DNA of 64,000 nt from Olsenella_L kribbiana (GCF_036408795.1 NZ_JAZGJP010000006.1:62001-126000), one strand, 5' to 3'; positions 50,569-59,326 are shown, counted from the first letter of the stretch. Numbers and translations: made by a program. The notes: generated by a model from the sequence alone, not told the origin.

Positions 50569-51546
50569 ATGAGCAGCTTTCTAGACCGCATGAAGCAGAA
50601 GGCCAAGTCTGACCTCAAGACGATCGTCCTGCCCGAGGGCGAAGATCCGCGCACCATCGAGGCTGCAAAGGAGATCGTGAAGGAGGGCCTCGCCAAGCTC
50701 GTTATCCTCGGCGACCCTGCCAAGATCTCTGTCGAGGGTGTCGAGGTCATCGACCCCAAGACCGCAGAGAAGCATGAAGCCTACGCCGAGCTCTTTGCCG
50801 AGCTCCGCAAGAAGAAGGGCGTCACCATCGAAGACGCCAGGAAGCAGATGGACGACGCCACCTACTTCGGCACGATGATGGTCAAGGCAGGAGACGCTGA
50901 CGGCCTCGTGTCCGGCGCCTGCCACTCCACGGCCAACACCCTTCGTCCGGCACTCCAGATCCTGAAGACCGCTCCGGGCACCAAGCTCGTCTCTGCCTTC
51001 TTCATCATGTGCACGGACAAGGCCGAGTACGGCGACAACGGCACGCTGCTCTTCGCTGACTGCGGCCTCAACATCGCACCGACCGCAGAAGAGCTCTCCG
51101 AGATCGCTCTTGCCTCTGCCGAGTCCTGGAAGAAGTACATGAGCTCCGACCCGAAGGTCGCTATGCTCTCCTTCTCCACGAAGGGCTCCGCAAAGGGCGA
51201 CATCCCGACGAAGGTCCAGGAGGCAACGAAGCTTGCCCAGGAGAAGAACCCCGAGCTTGCCCTCGACGGCGACCTGCAGCTCGACGCTGCCCTCGTCCCG
51301 TCCGTGGCTGAGCTCAAGGCACCGGGTTCCGAGGTTGCAGGACATGCCAATGTCCTCGTCTTCCCGGATCTCGAGGCCGGCAACATCGGCTACAAGCTTG
51401 TCCAGCGCTTCGCTGGCGCCGAGGCCTATGGCCCGATCCTCCAGGGCATCGCAAAGCCGGTGAACGATCTGTCCCGCGGCTGCTCCGCACAGGATATCGT
51501 GGGCGTCGTCGCAATCACCGCTGTCCAGGCACAGATGGCAGAGTAG
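50569..51546 (+). CDS. pta: phosphate acetyltransferase
   Basis: Interconverts acetyl-CoA and acetyl phosphate in acetate fermentation, 325 residues: the short single-domain type without the DRTGG regulatory domain. Motifs include 'IVLPEGEDPRTIEAAKEIV', 'LVSGACHSTANTLRPALQI', 'YGDNGTLLFADCGLNIAPTA' and 'GPILQGIAKPVNDLSRGCS'. Of two adjacent ATGs the second (50569) has the better spacing to AAGGAG. ackA lies 3.6 kb away on the other strand, so the pair is not an operon. Confidence 0.95.
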   Translation: MSSFLDRMKQKAKSDLKTIVLPEGEDPRTIEAAKEIVKEGLAKLVILGDPAKISVEGVEVIDPKTAEKHEAYAELFAELRKKKGVTIEDARKQMDDATYFGTMMVKAGDADGLVSGACHSTANTLRPALQILKTAPGTKLVSAFFIMCTDKAEYGDNGTLLFADCGLNIAPTAEELSEIALASAESWKKYMSSDPKVAMLSFSTKGSAKGDIPTKVQEATKLAQEKNPELALDGDLQLDAALVPSVAELKAPGSEVAGHANVLVFPDLEAGNIGYKLVQRFAGAEAYGPILQGIAKPVNDLSRGCSAQDIVGVVAITAVQAQMAE

Positions 51547-51567
51547 CTTCTCTCCACACGCACCTAT

Positions 51568-51598
51568 GGAGGCTCCGGTTTTCCGGGGCCTCCTTTTT
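51568..51598 (+). terminator. intrinsic terminator of pta
   Basis: 11-bp stem GGAGGCTCCGG/CCGGGGCCTCC (one G-T pair), loop TTTT, five T residues after. Confidence 0.9.
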
Positions 51599-51621
51599 CA
51601 TGCCAGCATCTTCTCTGCATA

Positions 51622-51649
51622 GAGAAAGAGGGCCCCCGAAGGGACCCTC
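51622..51649 (-). terminator. intrinsic terminator of pckA
   Basis: Minus-strand stem GAGGGTCCC/GGGGCCCTC (one G-T pair), loop TTCG, followed by TTTCTC. Confidence 0.85.
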
Positions 51650-51672
51650 TCGAATAGGCTCTGAGCTCTTCC

Positions 51673-53268
51673 CTATTCTGCCGTGGAGCAGGGACCAGCA
51701 GCCTTGATCTCGGGTGCCATGTCCGGATACTTCTTGGCGCAGTTCTCCTCGAACATGGAGGCAAGCTTCCTTGCTGCTGCATCGTAGGCACAAGGATCGG
51801 CCCACGTGTCACGCGGATTCAGGAGCTCGGACGGGACATCCTCGATTGTCTGCGGCACATCGACGTTGAAGACCTTGTCGTGCACGAACTCAGCATTCTC
51901 GATAGAGCCATTGAGGGCTGCTGTGACCATGGCACGGGTATAGGCAAGCTTCATGCGCTTGCCGGTGCCGTAAGGGCCACCGGTCCAGCCAGTGTTCACG
52001 AGGTAGACGCGGGTGCCATAGCGCTCCATGCGCTCGCCGAACATCTGGGCATAGGTGAGCGGGTTCAGCGGCATGAACGGCTCGCCGAAGAGCGTCGAGA
52101 ACGTCGGCTGCGGCTCCGTGATGCCGCGCTCCGTGCCGGCGACCTTCGAGGTGAAGCCGGAGATGAAGTGGTACATGGCGCCATTGCGGTCAAGACGGGA
52201 GATCGGCGGAAGCACGCCGAAGGCATCGGCCGTCAGGAAGATGACGACAGAGGGGACCTTGCCGCAGCCCGAAGGATCGGAATTCGGGATATTCTCGATC
52301 GGGTAGGCGACACGGGTGTTCTCCGTGTACTTGGCATCGTCGTAGTCGGCCACGCGCTTGTCGTCGAGGACGACATTCTCGCAGACAGAGCCGAACTTGA
52401 TGGCATTGAAGATGTCAGGCTCGGTCTCCGGAGAGATGCGGATGCACTTTGCGTAGCAGCCGCCCTCGAAGTTGAAGACGCCATCGTCGCCCCAGGCATG
52501 CTCGTCGTCGCCGACAAGGATGCGCTTCGGGTCGGCAGAAAGCGTCGTCTTGCCGGTGCCGGAAAGGCCGAAGAAGACTGCCGTCTCGCCGGTCTCGGGA
52601 TCCTTGTTCACAGACGAGTGCATAGGAAGGATGTTGTCCTCCTCGACCGTAAGGTAGTTCATCGTCGAGAAGACCGACTTCTTGATCTCGCCCGAGTAGC
52701 GGGAGCCGAGGACCAAGATCTCATGCTCCTGGAAATTGATGAGGATGCAGGCCTCGGAGTGCGTGCCATCGACCGCCGGGTCGCACTTGCAGCCAGGAGC
52801 TGCAAGGACCGTGAAGTCAGGCATGCCATACGATGCAAGCTCTTCATCGGTCGGACGCACGAGGAGCTGCTTCGAGAAGAGTGCCTGGCTTGCCAGCTCG
52901 CAGACGACCTCGAACTTGCGGGAGTGTGCCCTGTTCGCGCCAGCATAGGCATGGATCACATAGAGGTCACGCTTTGCAAGGTAGGAGCAGATCTTCTCCT
53001 TGATGTGCTGGTAGCCTTCGACGCTCATCGGCACATTCACGGTGCCCCAGGCAATCTTGTCATGCACATCAGGCGTATCGACAATGAAGCGGTCCTTCGG
53101 AGAGCGTCCCGTATACTTGCCGGTGTAGACTGCGAATGCGCCGGTCGAGGTCAGCTCGCCCTCGCCCTTCTTCAGGGCCTCTTCTACAAGCACGGCAGGA
53201 GCGGCGTCGACCAGCACCTTGCCCTCATGCGCTGCAATGCCAGCGTGTGCAAGCTCTTCTTCGATCAC
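51673..53268 (-). CDS. pckA: phosphoenolpyruvate carboxykinase (ATP)
   Basis: Interconverts oxaloacetate and PEP with ATP/ADP, 531 residues. Motifs: 'YTGRSPKDRFIVDTPD', the P-loop 'GLSGTGKTTLSADPKRIL', 'DDEHAWGDDGVFNFEGGCYA', and 'NTGWTGGPYGTGKRM'. In fermentative anaerobes the enzyme often runs toward oxaloacetate with ATP gain; the direction here is inference. The start is GTG at 53268 with AGGAGG seven bases upstream. A GCGCGC hairpin (53289-53305) lies in the leader just ahead of the ribosome site. Confidence 0.96.
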   Translation of the reverse strand: MIEEELAHAGIAAHEGKVLVDAAPAVLVEEALKKGEGELTSTGAFAVYTGKYTGRSPKDRFIVDTPDVHDKIAWGTVNVPMSVEGYQHIKEKICSYLAKRDLYVIHAYAGANRAHSRKFEVVCELASQALFSKQLLVRPTDEELASYGMPDFTVLAAPGCKCDPAVDGTHSEACILINFQEHEILVLGSRYSGEIKKSVFSTMNYLTVEEDNILPMHSSVNKDPETGETAVFFGLSGTGKTTLSADPKRILVGDDEHAWGDDGVFNFEGGCYAKCIRISPETEPDIFNAIKFGSVCENVVLDDKRVADYDDAKYTENTRVAYPIENIPNSDPSGCGKVPSVVIFLTADAFGVLPPISRLDRNGAMYHFISGFTSKVAGTERGITEPQPTFSTLFGEPFMPLNPLTYAQMFGERMERYGTRVYLVNTGWTGGPYGTGKRMKLAYTRAMVTAALNGSIENAEFVHDKVFNVDVPQTIEDVPSELLNPRDTWADPCAYDAAARKLASMFEENCAKKYPDMAPEIKAAGPCSTAE

Positions 53269-53624
53269 GATACATCCTCCTAACGGGTGCGCGCACCTTG
53301 CGCGCAGATAGACCATCCTTGAAACCAGCACATAAAATTCTAGCGGACTACAAAAAACTGCATTGAATCGTTAACATGCCGGAAGCGTTTCCGTCATGCA
53401 GCCAATCAGGAATCGTTCTGCCCGCCTCACTTCTTGTTCCCTGCTGGGTACCACACATGCGTCAATTCGTTTCATTTCCGTCCATTTGGACACAGGACGC
53501 CTTCCCTGTCTGCAGCCCATCTATCCGTCTGCTGTGCCGCCAGCCGGGACGAGGACGCGTGAGCATGCTTCGGCGCTATGATGGTTGCGTTCTGCATTTC
53601 GTGCATATCCTTAAGGAGCTGCCC
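53269..53624. other. divergent spacer between pckA and galM
   Basis: Holds the leaders of both genes. On the pckA side there is a GCGCGC...GCGCGC hairpin at 53289-53305 and a -10-like TAGAAT on the minus strand (about 53338-53343) without a good -35. On the galM side no clear promoter was found. No coding sequence with family resemblance is seen. Confidence 0.4.
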
Positions 53625-54506
53625 ATGAGCACCATAGAAAAGATCTCGTCCGGTCCCCTTTCTGCTGCAATCGATTCCCACGGCGCACAGCTCATGAGCC
53701 TGGCACTCGATGGCACCGAGTACCTCTGGCAGAGGGATCCGAAGTGGTGGCCGAGATGCGCCCCCATCCTCTTCCCTATCGTCGGCGTGCTCAGGAACGG
53801 GTTTGCCACGAGCGAGCAGGGCGACATCCATCTCTCCCGCCATGGCCTTGCCAGAAACATGGAGCATTCAGTGGCAAAGAAGGACAGCTCGTCCGTCACG
53901 TTCCATGTGGAGTCGACCGATGAGACGAAGAAGAGCTTCCCGTACGATTGGGTGCTCGAGATGACCTATGCGGTAGACGGCGAGAAGCTCTCCCAGACCT
54001 ATACCGTGAAGAATCCGGGCAAGGTGACGCTTCCCTTCACGCTCGGCGGCCATCCTGCCTTCAATGTGCCGGTAGCCGGCACAGATGAGTCCTTCGAGGA
54101 CTATGAGCTCCGCTTCGCTGCACCTTGGGATATCGAGACCGCAGCCATCGACACAGAGGGCCTTGAGGACTTCAGCCAGATGTCCTCGCTCGGCACTTCC
54201 GATACGCTTCCGCTCACACATGGCCTCTTCGAGCGCTATCTCACGCTCACGCTCCACGATGTACCGGAAAACCGTGTCCAGCTCTTCGGAAAGAAGAGCG
54301 GCCACGGTGTCGAGCTCTCCTTCGACGGCTTCCCCTATCTCGGCGTCTGGTCTGCCGAGAACGACGCACCCTTCGTCGCCGTCGAGCCCTGGGTCGGCGT
54401 CGCTGCTGCCAAGGACGAGACCGACGAGTTCGAGAAGAAGCGCGGCATGCTCTTCCTCGAGCCGGGAGAAGAGCTTTCCCGCACCTTCACGATCCGTCCG
54501 TTCTAG
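53625..54506 (+). CDS. aldose 1-epimerase family protein
   Basis: Mutarotase-fold sugar epimerase of 293 residues, related to the LacX/YeaD branch rather than classic GalM. Seen: 'AAIDSHGAQLMSLALDGTEY', 'WPRCAPILFPIVGVLRNG', 'LSRHGLARNMEHSV', 'TLGGHPAFNVP' (conserved His) and 'FPYLGVWSAENDAPFVAVEP' with the conserved Glu near the end. It probably equilibrates sugar or sugar-phosphate anomers. TTAAGGAG precedes the ATG at 53625. Confidence 0.87.
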   Translation: MSTIEKISSGPLSAAIDSHGAQLMSLALDGTEYLWQRDPKWWPRCAPILFPIVGVLRNGFATSEQGDIHLSRHGLARNMEHSVAKKDSSSVTFHVESTDETKKSFPYDWVLEMTYAVDGEKLSQTYTVKNPGKVTLPFTLGGHPAFNVPVAGTDESFEDYELRFAAPWDIETAAIDTEGLEDFSQMSSLGTSDTLPLTHGLFERYLTLTLHDVPENRVQLFGKKSGHGVELSFDGFPYLGVWSAENDAPFVAVEPWVGVAAAKDETDEFEKKRGMLFLEPGEELSRTFTIRPF

Positions 54507-54578
54507 GAGATAGGCCTGGACGAGCTGCTGAAACACAGGAATGGGACAAAGCGCTCATCTGCAAGAGACGCATGAGAT

Positions 54579-54612
54579 GGAGGCCTGGTCCGTCTTCTCG
54601 GACCAGGCCTCC
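54579..54612. terminator. strong hairpin after the epimerase gene
   Basis: Perfect 14-bp stem GGAGGCCTGGTCCG/CGGACCAGGCCTCC with loop TCTTCT. The T-run is weak. It also faces the minus-strand pseudogene at 54677-54889. Confidence 0.65.
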
Positions 54613-54676
54613 ACATTGTTGCCGAAACCCCGCCGCTGGACACAACCCAGCGCATATCATGCGGAGCCAGGCAGCA

Positions 54677-54889
54677 TCAGTCCTTCTTTGGAAGCCTCTT
54701 CCACAGCGACCGGAAGATGAAGAGACTGATAAGGATGCTTCCGAAATAGCCCACATGCCTCCAAGGACGGACATCTAGAGATCCAGCGGGGTGTCCTGTG
54801 CCAGCTCAGAATCAGAAGCCCGCAGTCACAGACAAGCTCAAGCTGATAGCCACAAGCAGGATGAAGGGGTCACGCGTTTCCTTCTTCAT
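54677..54889 (-). pseudogene. small two-TM reading frame interrupted by two in-frame TGA codons
   Basis: A 71-codon minus-strand frame begins with ATG (54889) seven bases after AAGGAGG. It reads 'MKKETRDPFILLVAISLSLS' and so on to codon 25, meets TGA (54812-54814), one Phe codon, TGA again (54806-54808), and continues as 'AGTGHPAGSLDVRPWRHV', 'GYFGSILISLFIFRSLWKR' to TGA at 54677-54679. Both halves look like membrane segments of one protein, and Trp (TGG) at both positions would give a natural sequence. It may be a gene broken by two point mutations, a 25-residue small protein, or recoded. The family is not recognised. Confidence 0.5.
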
Positions 54890-55089
54890 GCCGCCGCCTC
54901 CTTGCAGAGATGGATACGGCTGTCGGAAAAGAGAAGTGCGCGGCTGCGATATGGAGAACGTGCATTTAGCCCATATACAGGTTCAGTCTATCTATCTGTA
55001 GCCTCTGATGCTTCGGCAGCCGGCCAATGGAGGCGGGCTATCGCCCCTTCTATGAACATTGGCTTCCAGCATCCGAGCCAAGAAGCCAT
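54890..55089. other. spacer between the small reading frame and ackA, nothing recognised
   Basis: About 200 bases holding the ribosome site of the small reading frame and presumably its promoter. No open frame with family resemblance and no clear sigma-70 pair was seen. Confidence 0.35.
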
Positions 55090-55125
55090 AAGAAAGGCGG
55101 AGCCTCCCGGAGGAAGCTCCGCCTT
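55090..55125 (-). terminator. intrinsic terminator of ackA
   Basis: Minus-strand stem AAGGCGGAGC/GCTCCGCCTT (55094-55125) with an inner CCTC/GAGG pairing, followed by TCTT. Confidence 0.8.
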
Positions 55126-55151
55126 GTTCAGGACCATATGGGCTTGGGCGA

Positions 55152-56330
55152 TTAGCCGAGGAGTGCCTCGACGTCGAGGGCGATCATGAGCTCCTCGTTC
55201 GTAGGAACGACGAGGACCTTGACAGAAGAGTCGTCCGTCGAGATGATACGCGGGTCGCCGGAGCGCACTGCGTTCTTCTCGGGGTCGATCTTGACGCCGA
55301 GCCACTCGAGCTCGTGTGCCACTCCGTAGCGCATCTCTGCCGAGTTCTCGCCGATGCCGGCCGTGAAGACCATCGTGTCGAAGCCGTGCATGGACTGTGC
55401 CATCTCGGCGATGAGCTGGCTCGTGCGGTAGTAGAACATCTCGAGCGCCATCTGGCAGTTCTTGTCGCCCTTCTCGGCACCAGCCTCGATGTCGCGGGAG
55501 TCGGAAGAGACACCAGAGAGTGCAAGCAGGCCGGACTGCTTGTTCATCATCGTGTCGACCTCGTCGACCGAGTAGCCACCGACGCGCTGAAGGTAGCAGA
55601 CCGTAGCCGGGTCGATCGTGCCGCAGCGGGTGCCCATGATGAGGCCATCAAGCGGCGTAAGGCCCATCGTGGTGTCCATGTCGTGGCCATCCTCGATAGC
55701 GGAAAGGGAGGCGCCAGAGCCGAGGTGGCAGGAGACGAGCTTGTGCACGTCGCCCTTCAGGAACTCGGAGGTCTCCTTCCAGATGTAGCGATGCGAAGTG
55801 CCGTGTGCGCCGTACTTGCGGATGTGCAGCTTGTCCACGACGTCGCGCGGCAGGGCGTAGCGCCATGCCTTCTCAGGCATGTTGTAGTGGAAGGACGTAT
55901 CGGCGACGATCACATTGCCGATGGAAGGGAACATCTCGCGGCAGATTTCGATTACGTCAGCCTCTGCGTAGTTGTGGAGCGGTGCGAGCGGTGCGACCTC
56001 GCGGACCCAGGAGAGGGTCTCGTCGGTGACGACCTTGGACTCGGGGAAGTACCAGCCACCCTGAACGACGCGGTGGCCGATGCCCTGGATCTTGTCCGTA
56101 TCGAAGCCTGCCTCGGCGAGGATATCGAAGACATGCTTCACAGCCGTCTTGTGGTCGGGAAGCGCGACCTCGAGCTTCTGCTTCTCGCCGCCACGCTCCT
56201 CGTGGCCGATGAAGGAGCCATCGATACCGATGCGCTCGCAGTTGCCCTTGGCATAGACTTCGCGGGTCTTCGTGTCGAGCAGCTGATACTTCAGCGAAGA
56301 GCTGCCAGCGTTGATGACAAGTACAATCAT
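55152..56330 (-). CDS. ackA: acetate kinase
   Basis: Makes ATP and acetate from acetyl phosphate, 392 residues. Motifs: 'VLVINAGSSSLKYQLLD', 'GIGHRVVQGGWYF', 'FHYNMPEKAWRYALP', 'KYGAHGTSHRYI', 'SCHLGSGASLSAI', 'TRCGTIDPA' and 'VFTAGIGENS'. GAGAGGAG precedes the ATG. A GGGAGG/CCTCCC hairpin (56346-56361) lies just upstream of the ribosome site. The enzyme partners functionally with Pta, encoded 3.6 kb away. Confidence 0.97.
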   Translation of the reverse strand: MIVLVINAGSSSLKYQLLDTKTREVYAKGNCERIGIDGSFIGHEERGGEKQKLEVALPDHKTAVKHVFDILAEAGFDTDKIQGIGHRVVQGGWYFPESKVVTDETLSWVREVAPLAPLHNYAEADVIEICREMFPSIGNVIVADTSFHYNMPEKAWRYALPRDVVDKLHIRKYGAHGTSHRYIWKETSEFLKGDVHKLVSCHLGSGASLSAIEDGHDMDTTMGLTPLDGLIMGTRCGTIDPATVCYLQRVGGYSVDEVDTMMNKQSGLLALSGVSSDSRDIEAGAEKGDKNCQMALEMFYYRTSQLIAEMAQSMHGFDTMVFTAGIGENSAEMRYGVAHELEWLGVKIDPEKNAVRSGDPRIISTDDSSVKVLVVPTNEELMIALDVEALLG

Positions 56331-56345
56331 GAGTCTCCTCTCTCA

Positions 56346-56361
56346 GGGAGGGTGCCCTCCC
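56346..56361 (-). promoter_or_regulatory. hairpin in the ackA leader
   Basis: Perfect GGGAGG/CCTCCC stem with a 4-base loop, about 10 bases upstream of the ribosome site. Its CCTCCC arm could also pair with the Shine-Dalgarno sequence. No function is assigned. Confidence 0.3.
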
Positions 56362-56506
56362 AACACAGACATGTCAATGATACTCTACTTGCCGCAGATA
56401 TCCCATCCCAGTGCCCATCTCGGCAAGGTGGCGCATTATTCGCATGAGCGCCATCGCTTCATAAAAAAATGCATTCTCAGCAAGGGATTCAATGCATATC
56501 CCGCAG

Positions 56507-56537
56507 AGCAAAAGAGGCGCTGCTTACGCAGCGCCTC
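56507..56537 (-). terminator. intrinsic terminator after the HIT gene
   Basis: Perfect minus-strand 10-bp stem GAGGCGCTGC/GCAGCGCCTC (56514-56537), loop GTAA, followed by TTTTGC. Confidence 0.85.
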
Positions 56538-56551
56538 TCGCCTCAGGCTCG

Positions 56552-56902
56552 CTACTTCTTGCCCTCGCCGGCCTCCGGGTCGAGCTTCCTGCCACCCAGG
56601 ATGTGGATGTGGAAGTGATGCACGGACTGCCCTGCATCGTCGCCGGTATTCGTGATGCAGCGGAAGCCGGTCTTGTCGAGGCCATACTGCTTCGTCACGA
56701 CGTCGATTGCGTGGGCCATCGCAGCAAGGACCTCAGCCGGCACATTGTCCACGATGTTCGCGTAGTGCTTCTTCGGCACGACGAGCACATGGACCGGCGT
56801 GAGCGGATTCACGTCCTTGAATGCCGCCACGAGGTCGTCCTCGTAGACCATATCGGTCGGAATCTCGCCGTTTGCAATCTTGCAGAAAATGCAGTCGCTC
56901 AT
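56552..56902 (-). CDS. HIT-family nucleotide-binding protein
   Basis: 116-residue histidine-triad protein of the HinT type, a nucleoside phosphoramidase/AMP-lysine hydrolase family. 'CIFCKIANGEIPTDMVYEDD' opens it and the catalytic triad 'SVHHFHIHILGG' (HxHxH) is intact. The ATG at 56902 gives the family N-terminus and has AAGGAG at nine bases. It is followed by a strong terminator. Confidence 0.94.
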   Translation of the reverse strand: MSDCIFCKIANGEIPTDMVYEDDLVAAFKDVNPLTPVHVLVVPKKHYANIVDNVPAEVLAAMAHAIDVVTKQYGLDKTGFRCITNTGDDAGQSVHHFHIHILGGRKLDPEAGEGKK

Positions 56903-57009
56903 AGCACCTGCTCCTTCCATTCGCGGATGTTGGGTCCAGTCTACTCTCTCAGCTGCGCCGCAAAGCCGAGCTTGGATGCCACAACTTCGGCACAGACAGC
57001 AATCCTCAC

Positions 57010-57276
57010 CTACTCGTCCAGGTATGCCGTAGAGGGAGCAGCGGTCGTATCCGGTGCCACCTCTTCCTTCGAGGCATCGAGGAGCACCTGCACCTTCTGC
57101 TCGGCATGTGCGAGCCTGTCGCGCAGGCTCTTCAGGAGCTCGACGCCGCGTGCATACTGGGCAAGCGAATCCTCGAGCTCGAGGTCTCCTGCTTCGAGAG
57201 AGCGCACGATGCGCTCAAGCTCGACGGAAGCCTCCTTGAAGCTCATGTCCTCTACCTTCGGCAGCTCTTCAGCCAT
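57010..57276 (-). CDS. xseB: exodeoxyribonuclease VII small subunit
   Basis: 88-residue small subunit of exonuclease VII, predicted helical hairpin: 'MSFKEASVELERIVRSLEAG' and 'LELEDSLAQYARGVELLKSL' are typical. It forms a complex with several copies per XseA. It starts 9 bases after xseA, its ribosome site overlapping the xseA stop. A short Thr/Ala-rich tail follows the core. Confidence 0.93.
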   Translation of the reverse strand: MAEELPKVEDMSFKEASVELERIVRSLEAGDLELEDSLAQYARGVELLKSLRDRLAHAEQKVQVLLDASKEEVAPDTTAAPSTAYLDE

Positions 57277-57285
57277 GGAAATCTC

Positions 57286-58647
57286 CTATCTTGTCTGCGC
57301 CGAAACATCGACGCCCTTCACTTCTGTCGTCACCGTACCATGTCCGAGCATCACATTGAGCTCGTCTCCAGGCGAAAGCTTTTCTGCATCGCTCACGACA
57401 TGGCCGTCCTTGTCCTTTGCGATTGCGTAGCCACGGCCCAGGACCTTCAGGGGCGAGAGCGCATCGAGCGTCGCTGCAGCACGCTTCACCTCTGCCTCGT
57501 AAGGAACGAGCATCCTGGTAGCGGCACCCGTGAGACGCACAGCCATGTGGCTGAGGTCCTTCTCCTGCCCCTCGAGCGCATGCGGAATCGCGTCGTGGAG
57601 GCGCTGCTCGGAAAGCTCAAGCTGAGATCTTCTGTCCTCGATGAAGGACATCGGGTCCGTGAAGCAGCGGTGCTTTGCCAGAGACTCGAGGTGCACCTGC
57701 TCGCGACCGAGCCTTCCTGTCATGGCAGAGCTCATGAGCTGCTCTGCGTGGGAAAGCTTCTCCCCTTCGCGCTCGAGCGTTGTCCCGAAGGCACGTCCAA
57801 GACGTACCTGGCGCTCGTTCAGGGTCGTCACGATCTCATCCAGAGCCGGTGCCACCGACTCGGCCGCAGCGGTCGGCGTCGAGCATCTCCTGTCTGCCAC
57901 CATGTCGCAGATCGAAGTGTCAGGCTCATGTCCGATTCCCGTAATCACCGGCACGGGGCAGGCTGCCACGGCACGCGCAAGCCCTTCGTCGTTGAACGCC
58001 ATGAGGTCCTCGAAGGAGCCGCCGCCACGGACAAGAAGGATCGCATCAGGCTTTGCCGCTGCAGCGATCTTCAAGGCTCTCACCATGGTTCTCGGCGCTT
58101 CCGATCCCTGGACCGAGGCGCCGACCATCTGGAGCTCGACAAGCGGGTTCCTGCGCTTGAGCGTCCTGCGCACATCTTCGATGACAGAACCGGAAAGGGA
58201 GGTCACGACAGCGACACGCGTACAGAAGCGCGGGATGGGACGCTTGCGGGAGGGGTCCATGAGGCCTTCGCGCTCGAGCTTTCTCGCAAGCGCTGCGACC
58301 TGCTGGCGCAGAAGCCCCTCTCCTGACACCATGATCTTGCTCGCGATGAAGGAGAGCCTGCCCGAGCCCTGGTAGACATCGAACTTGCCCTTCATGAGGA
58401 GCTCCATGCCGTCCTTGAGCTGGATGCCGGAGGCGGCATAGACGCCGCGCCAGACAATCACCGACATCGAGGACGCATCGTCCTTGACCTCGAAGTAGCA
58501 GTGTCCGCTCCTGGCATTGGGGCCACGGAAGCCCGAGACCTCGCCCGTGACGAGGAAGGTGCCGACCGATGCCACCGCACCCTTTGCGGCAGCAACCGCC
58601 TCGGAGACGCTCAGCGCCTCGTCTGAAAGCTCGCTAGTTCCGGTCAT
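57286..58647 (-). CDS. xseA: exodeoxyribonuclease VII large subunit
   Basis: Catalytic subunit of exonuclease VII, which degrades single-stranded DNA from both ends, 453 residues. The N-terminal OB-fold ('FLVTGEVSGFRGPNARSGHC', 'YFEVKDDASSMSVIVWRG') precedes the catalytic core with 'VAVVTSLSGSVIEDVRRTLK', 'ILLVRGGGSFEDLMAFNDE' and 'VITGIGHEPDTSICDMVAD'. The C-terminal region is the long coiled-coil/XseB-binding part. The ATG at 58647 overlaps the protease gene by 14 bases. Confidence 0.95.
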   Translation of the reverse strand: MTGTSELSDEALSVSEAVAAAKGAVASVGTFLVTGEVSGFRGPNARSGHCYFEVKDDASSMSVIVWRGVYAASGIQLKDGMELLMKGKFDVYQGSGRLSFIASKIMVSGEGLLRQQVAALARKLEREGLMDPSRKRPIPRFCTRVAVVTSLSGSVIEDVRRTLKRRNPLVELQMVGASVQGSEAPRTMVRALKIAAAAKPDAILLVRGGGSFEDLMAFNDEGLARAVAACPVPVITGIGHEPDTSICDMVADRRCSTPTAAAESVAPALDEIVTTLNERQVRLGRAFGTTLEREGEKLSHAEQLMSSAMTGRLGREQVHLESLAKHRCFTDPMSFIEDRRSQLELSEQRLHDAIPHALEGQEKDLSHMAVRLTGAATRMLVPYEAEVKRAAATLDALSPLKVLGRGYAIAKDKDGHVVSDAEKLSPGDELNVMLGHGTVTTEVKGVDVSAQTR

Positions 58648-59326
58648 TGTAGCGTCCCATCAGATAGACAAGCTGCAGGATCGAGACAAGTGCTGCTGCG
58701 ACGTACGTCAGGGCAGCCGCAGTCAGGACCTGCTTCGCACCCTTCTCGTCGATGCCTCCGCCATTGGCTGCAAGGTATTTCACAGCACGCCTCGAGGCAT
58801 CGATCTCGACCGGCAGGGTCACGAGCTCGAAGATGACGGAAAAGGCAAAGAGGATGAGCGCCAGACGGACAAAGCCGGTGAGGCCCATGAAGATGCCCAG
58901 AAGCAGCACGACGGTCCAGGCGTTCGTCGCGAAGTTCACGACCGGCACGAGCGCCGTCCTCACTTTCATGGGCACATAGCCCTTGGCCTTCTGGCAGGCG
59001 TGTCCTGCCTCGTGGCAGGCAACAGCGACCGAGGCGACAGAGCCCTCAGAGAAGTTCTCCTGCGAGAGATGGAGCTTGTTGTCCCTCGGGTCGAAGTTGT
59101 CCGTCAAGGTGCCACCGATCTCGGTGATGCCGACAGAGAAGGCACCGCCCTCATCGAGCATGCGGCGTGCAACCTGCGCGCCCGTCATGCCGCTCGATGC
59201 CGGGACATTGGACCACTTGCGGTATGTGCTCCTGATATATCCCTGGGCTGCCATGCCCAGGATGGTCGAGACGACGATCAGCAGAAGATACGCCGGGTCG
59301 AACCCATAGAAATAGTAGTACGGCAT
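58634..59326 (-). CDS. YugP-type zinc metallopeptidase
   Basis: 230-residue membrane protein of the neutral zinc metallopeptidase family. The zinc-binding 'ACHEAGHACQ' (HExxH variant HEAGH) lies between membrane segments: one at the N-terminus ('YLLLIVVSTILGMAAQ') and three after it ('WTVVLLLGIFMGLTGFV', 'LALILFAFSVIFELV', 'TYVAAALVSILQLVYLM'). The ATG at 59326 is chosen for AAGGAG seven bases upstream. Its target is unknown. It is probably co-transcribed with xseA-xseB. Confidence 0.86.
   Translation of the reverse strand: MPYYYFYGFDPAYLLLIVVSTILGMAAQGYIRSTYRKWSNVPASSGMTGAQVARRMLDEGGAFSVGITEIGGTLTDNFDPRDNKLHLSQENFSEGSVASVAVACHEAGHACQKAKGYVPMKVRTALVPVVNFATNAWTVVLLLGIFMGLTGFVRLALILFAFSVIFELVTLPVEIDASRRAVKYLAANGGGIDEKGAKQVLTAAALTYVAAALVSILQLVYLMGRYNDRN

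Noticed and set aside
54812..54814. Reading UGA as tryptophan genome-wide to explain the interrupted small gene
   Set aside because: Many well-defined genes here end in TGA at the expected length (trmD, the histidine kinase, yqeK, aroC, acnA) and use TGG for Trp, so the standard code applies.
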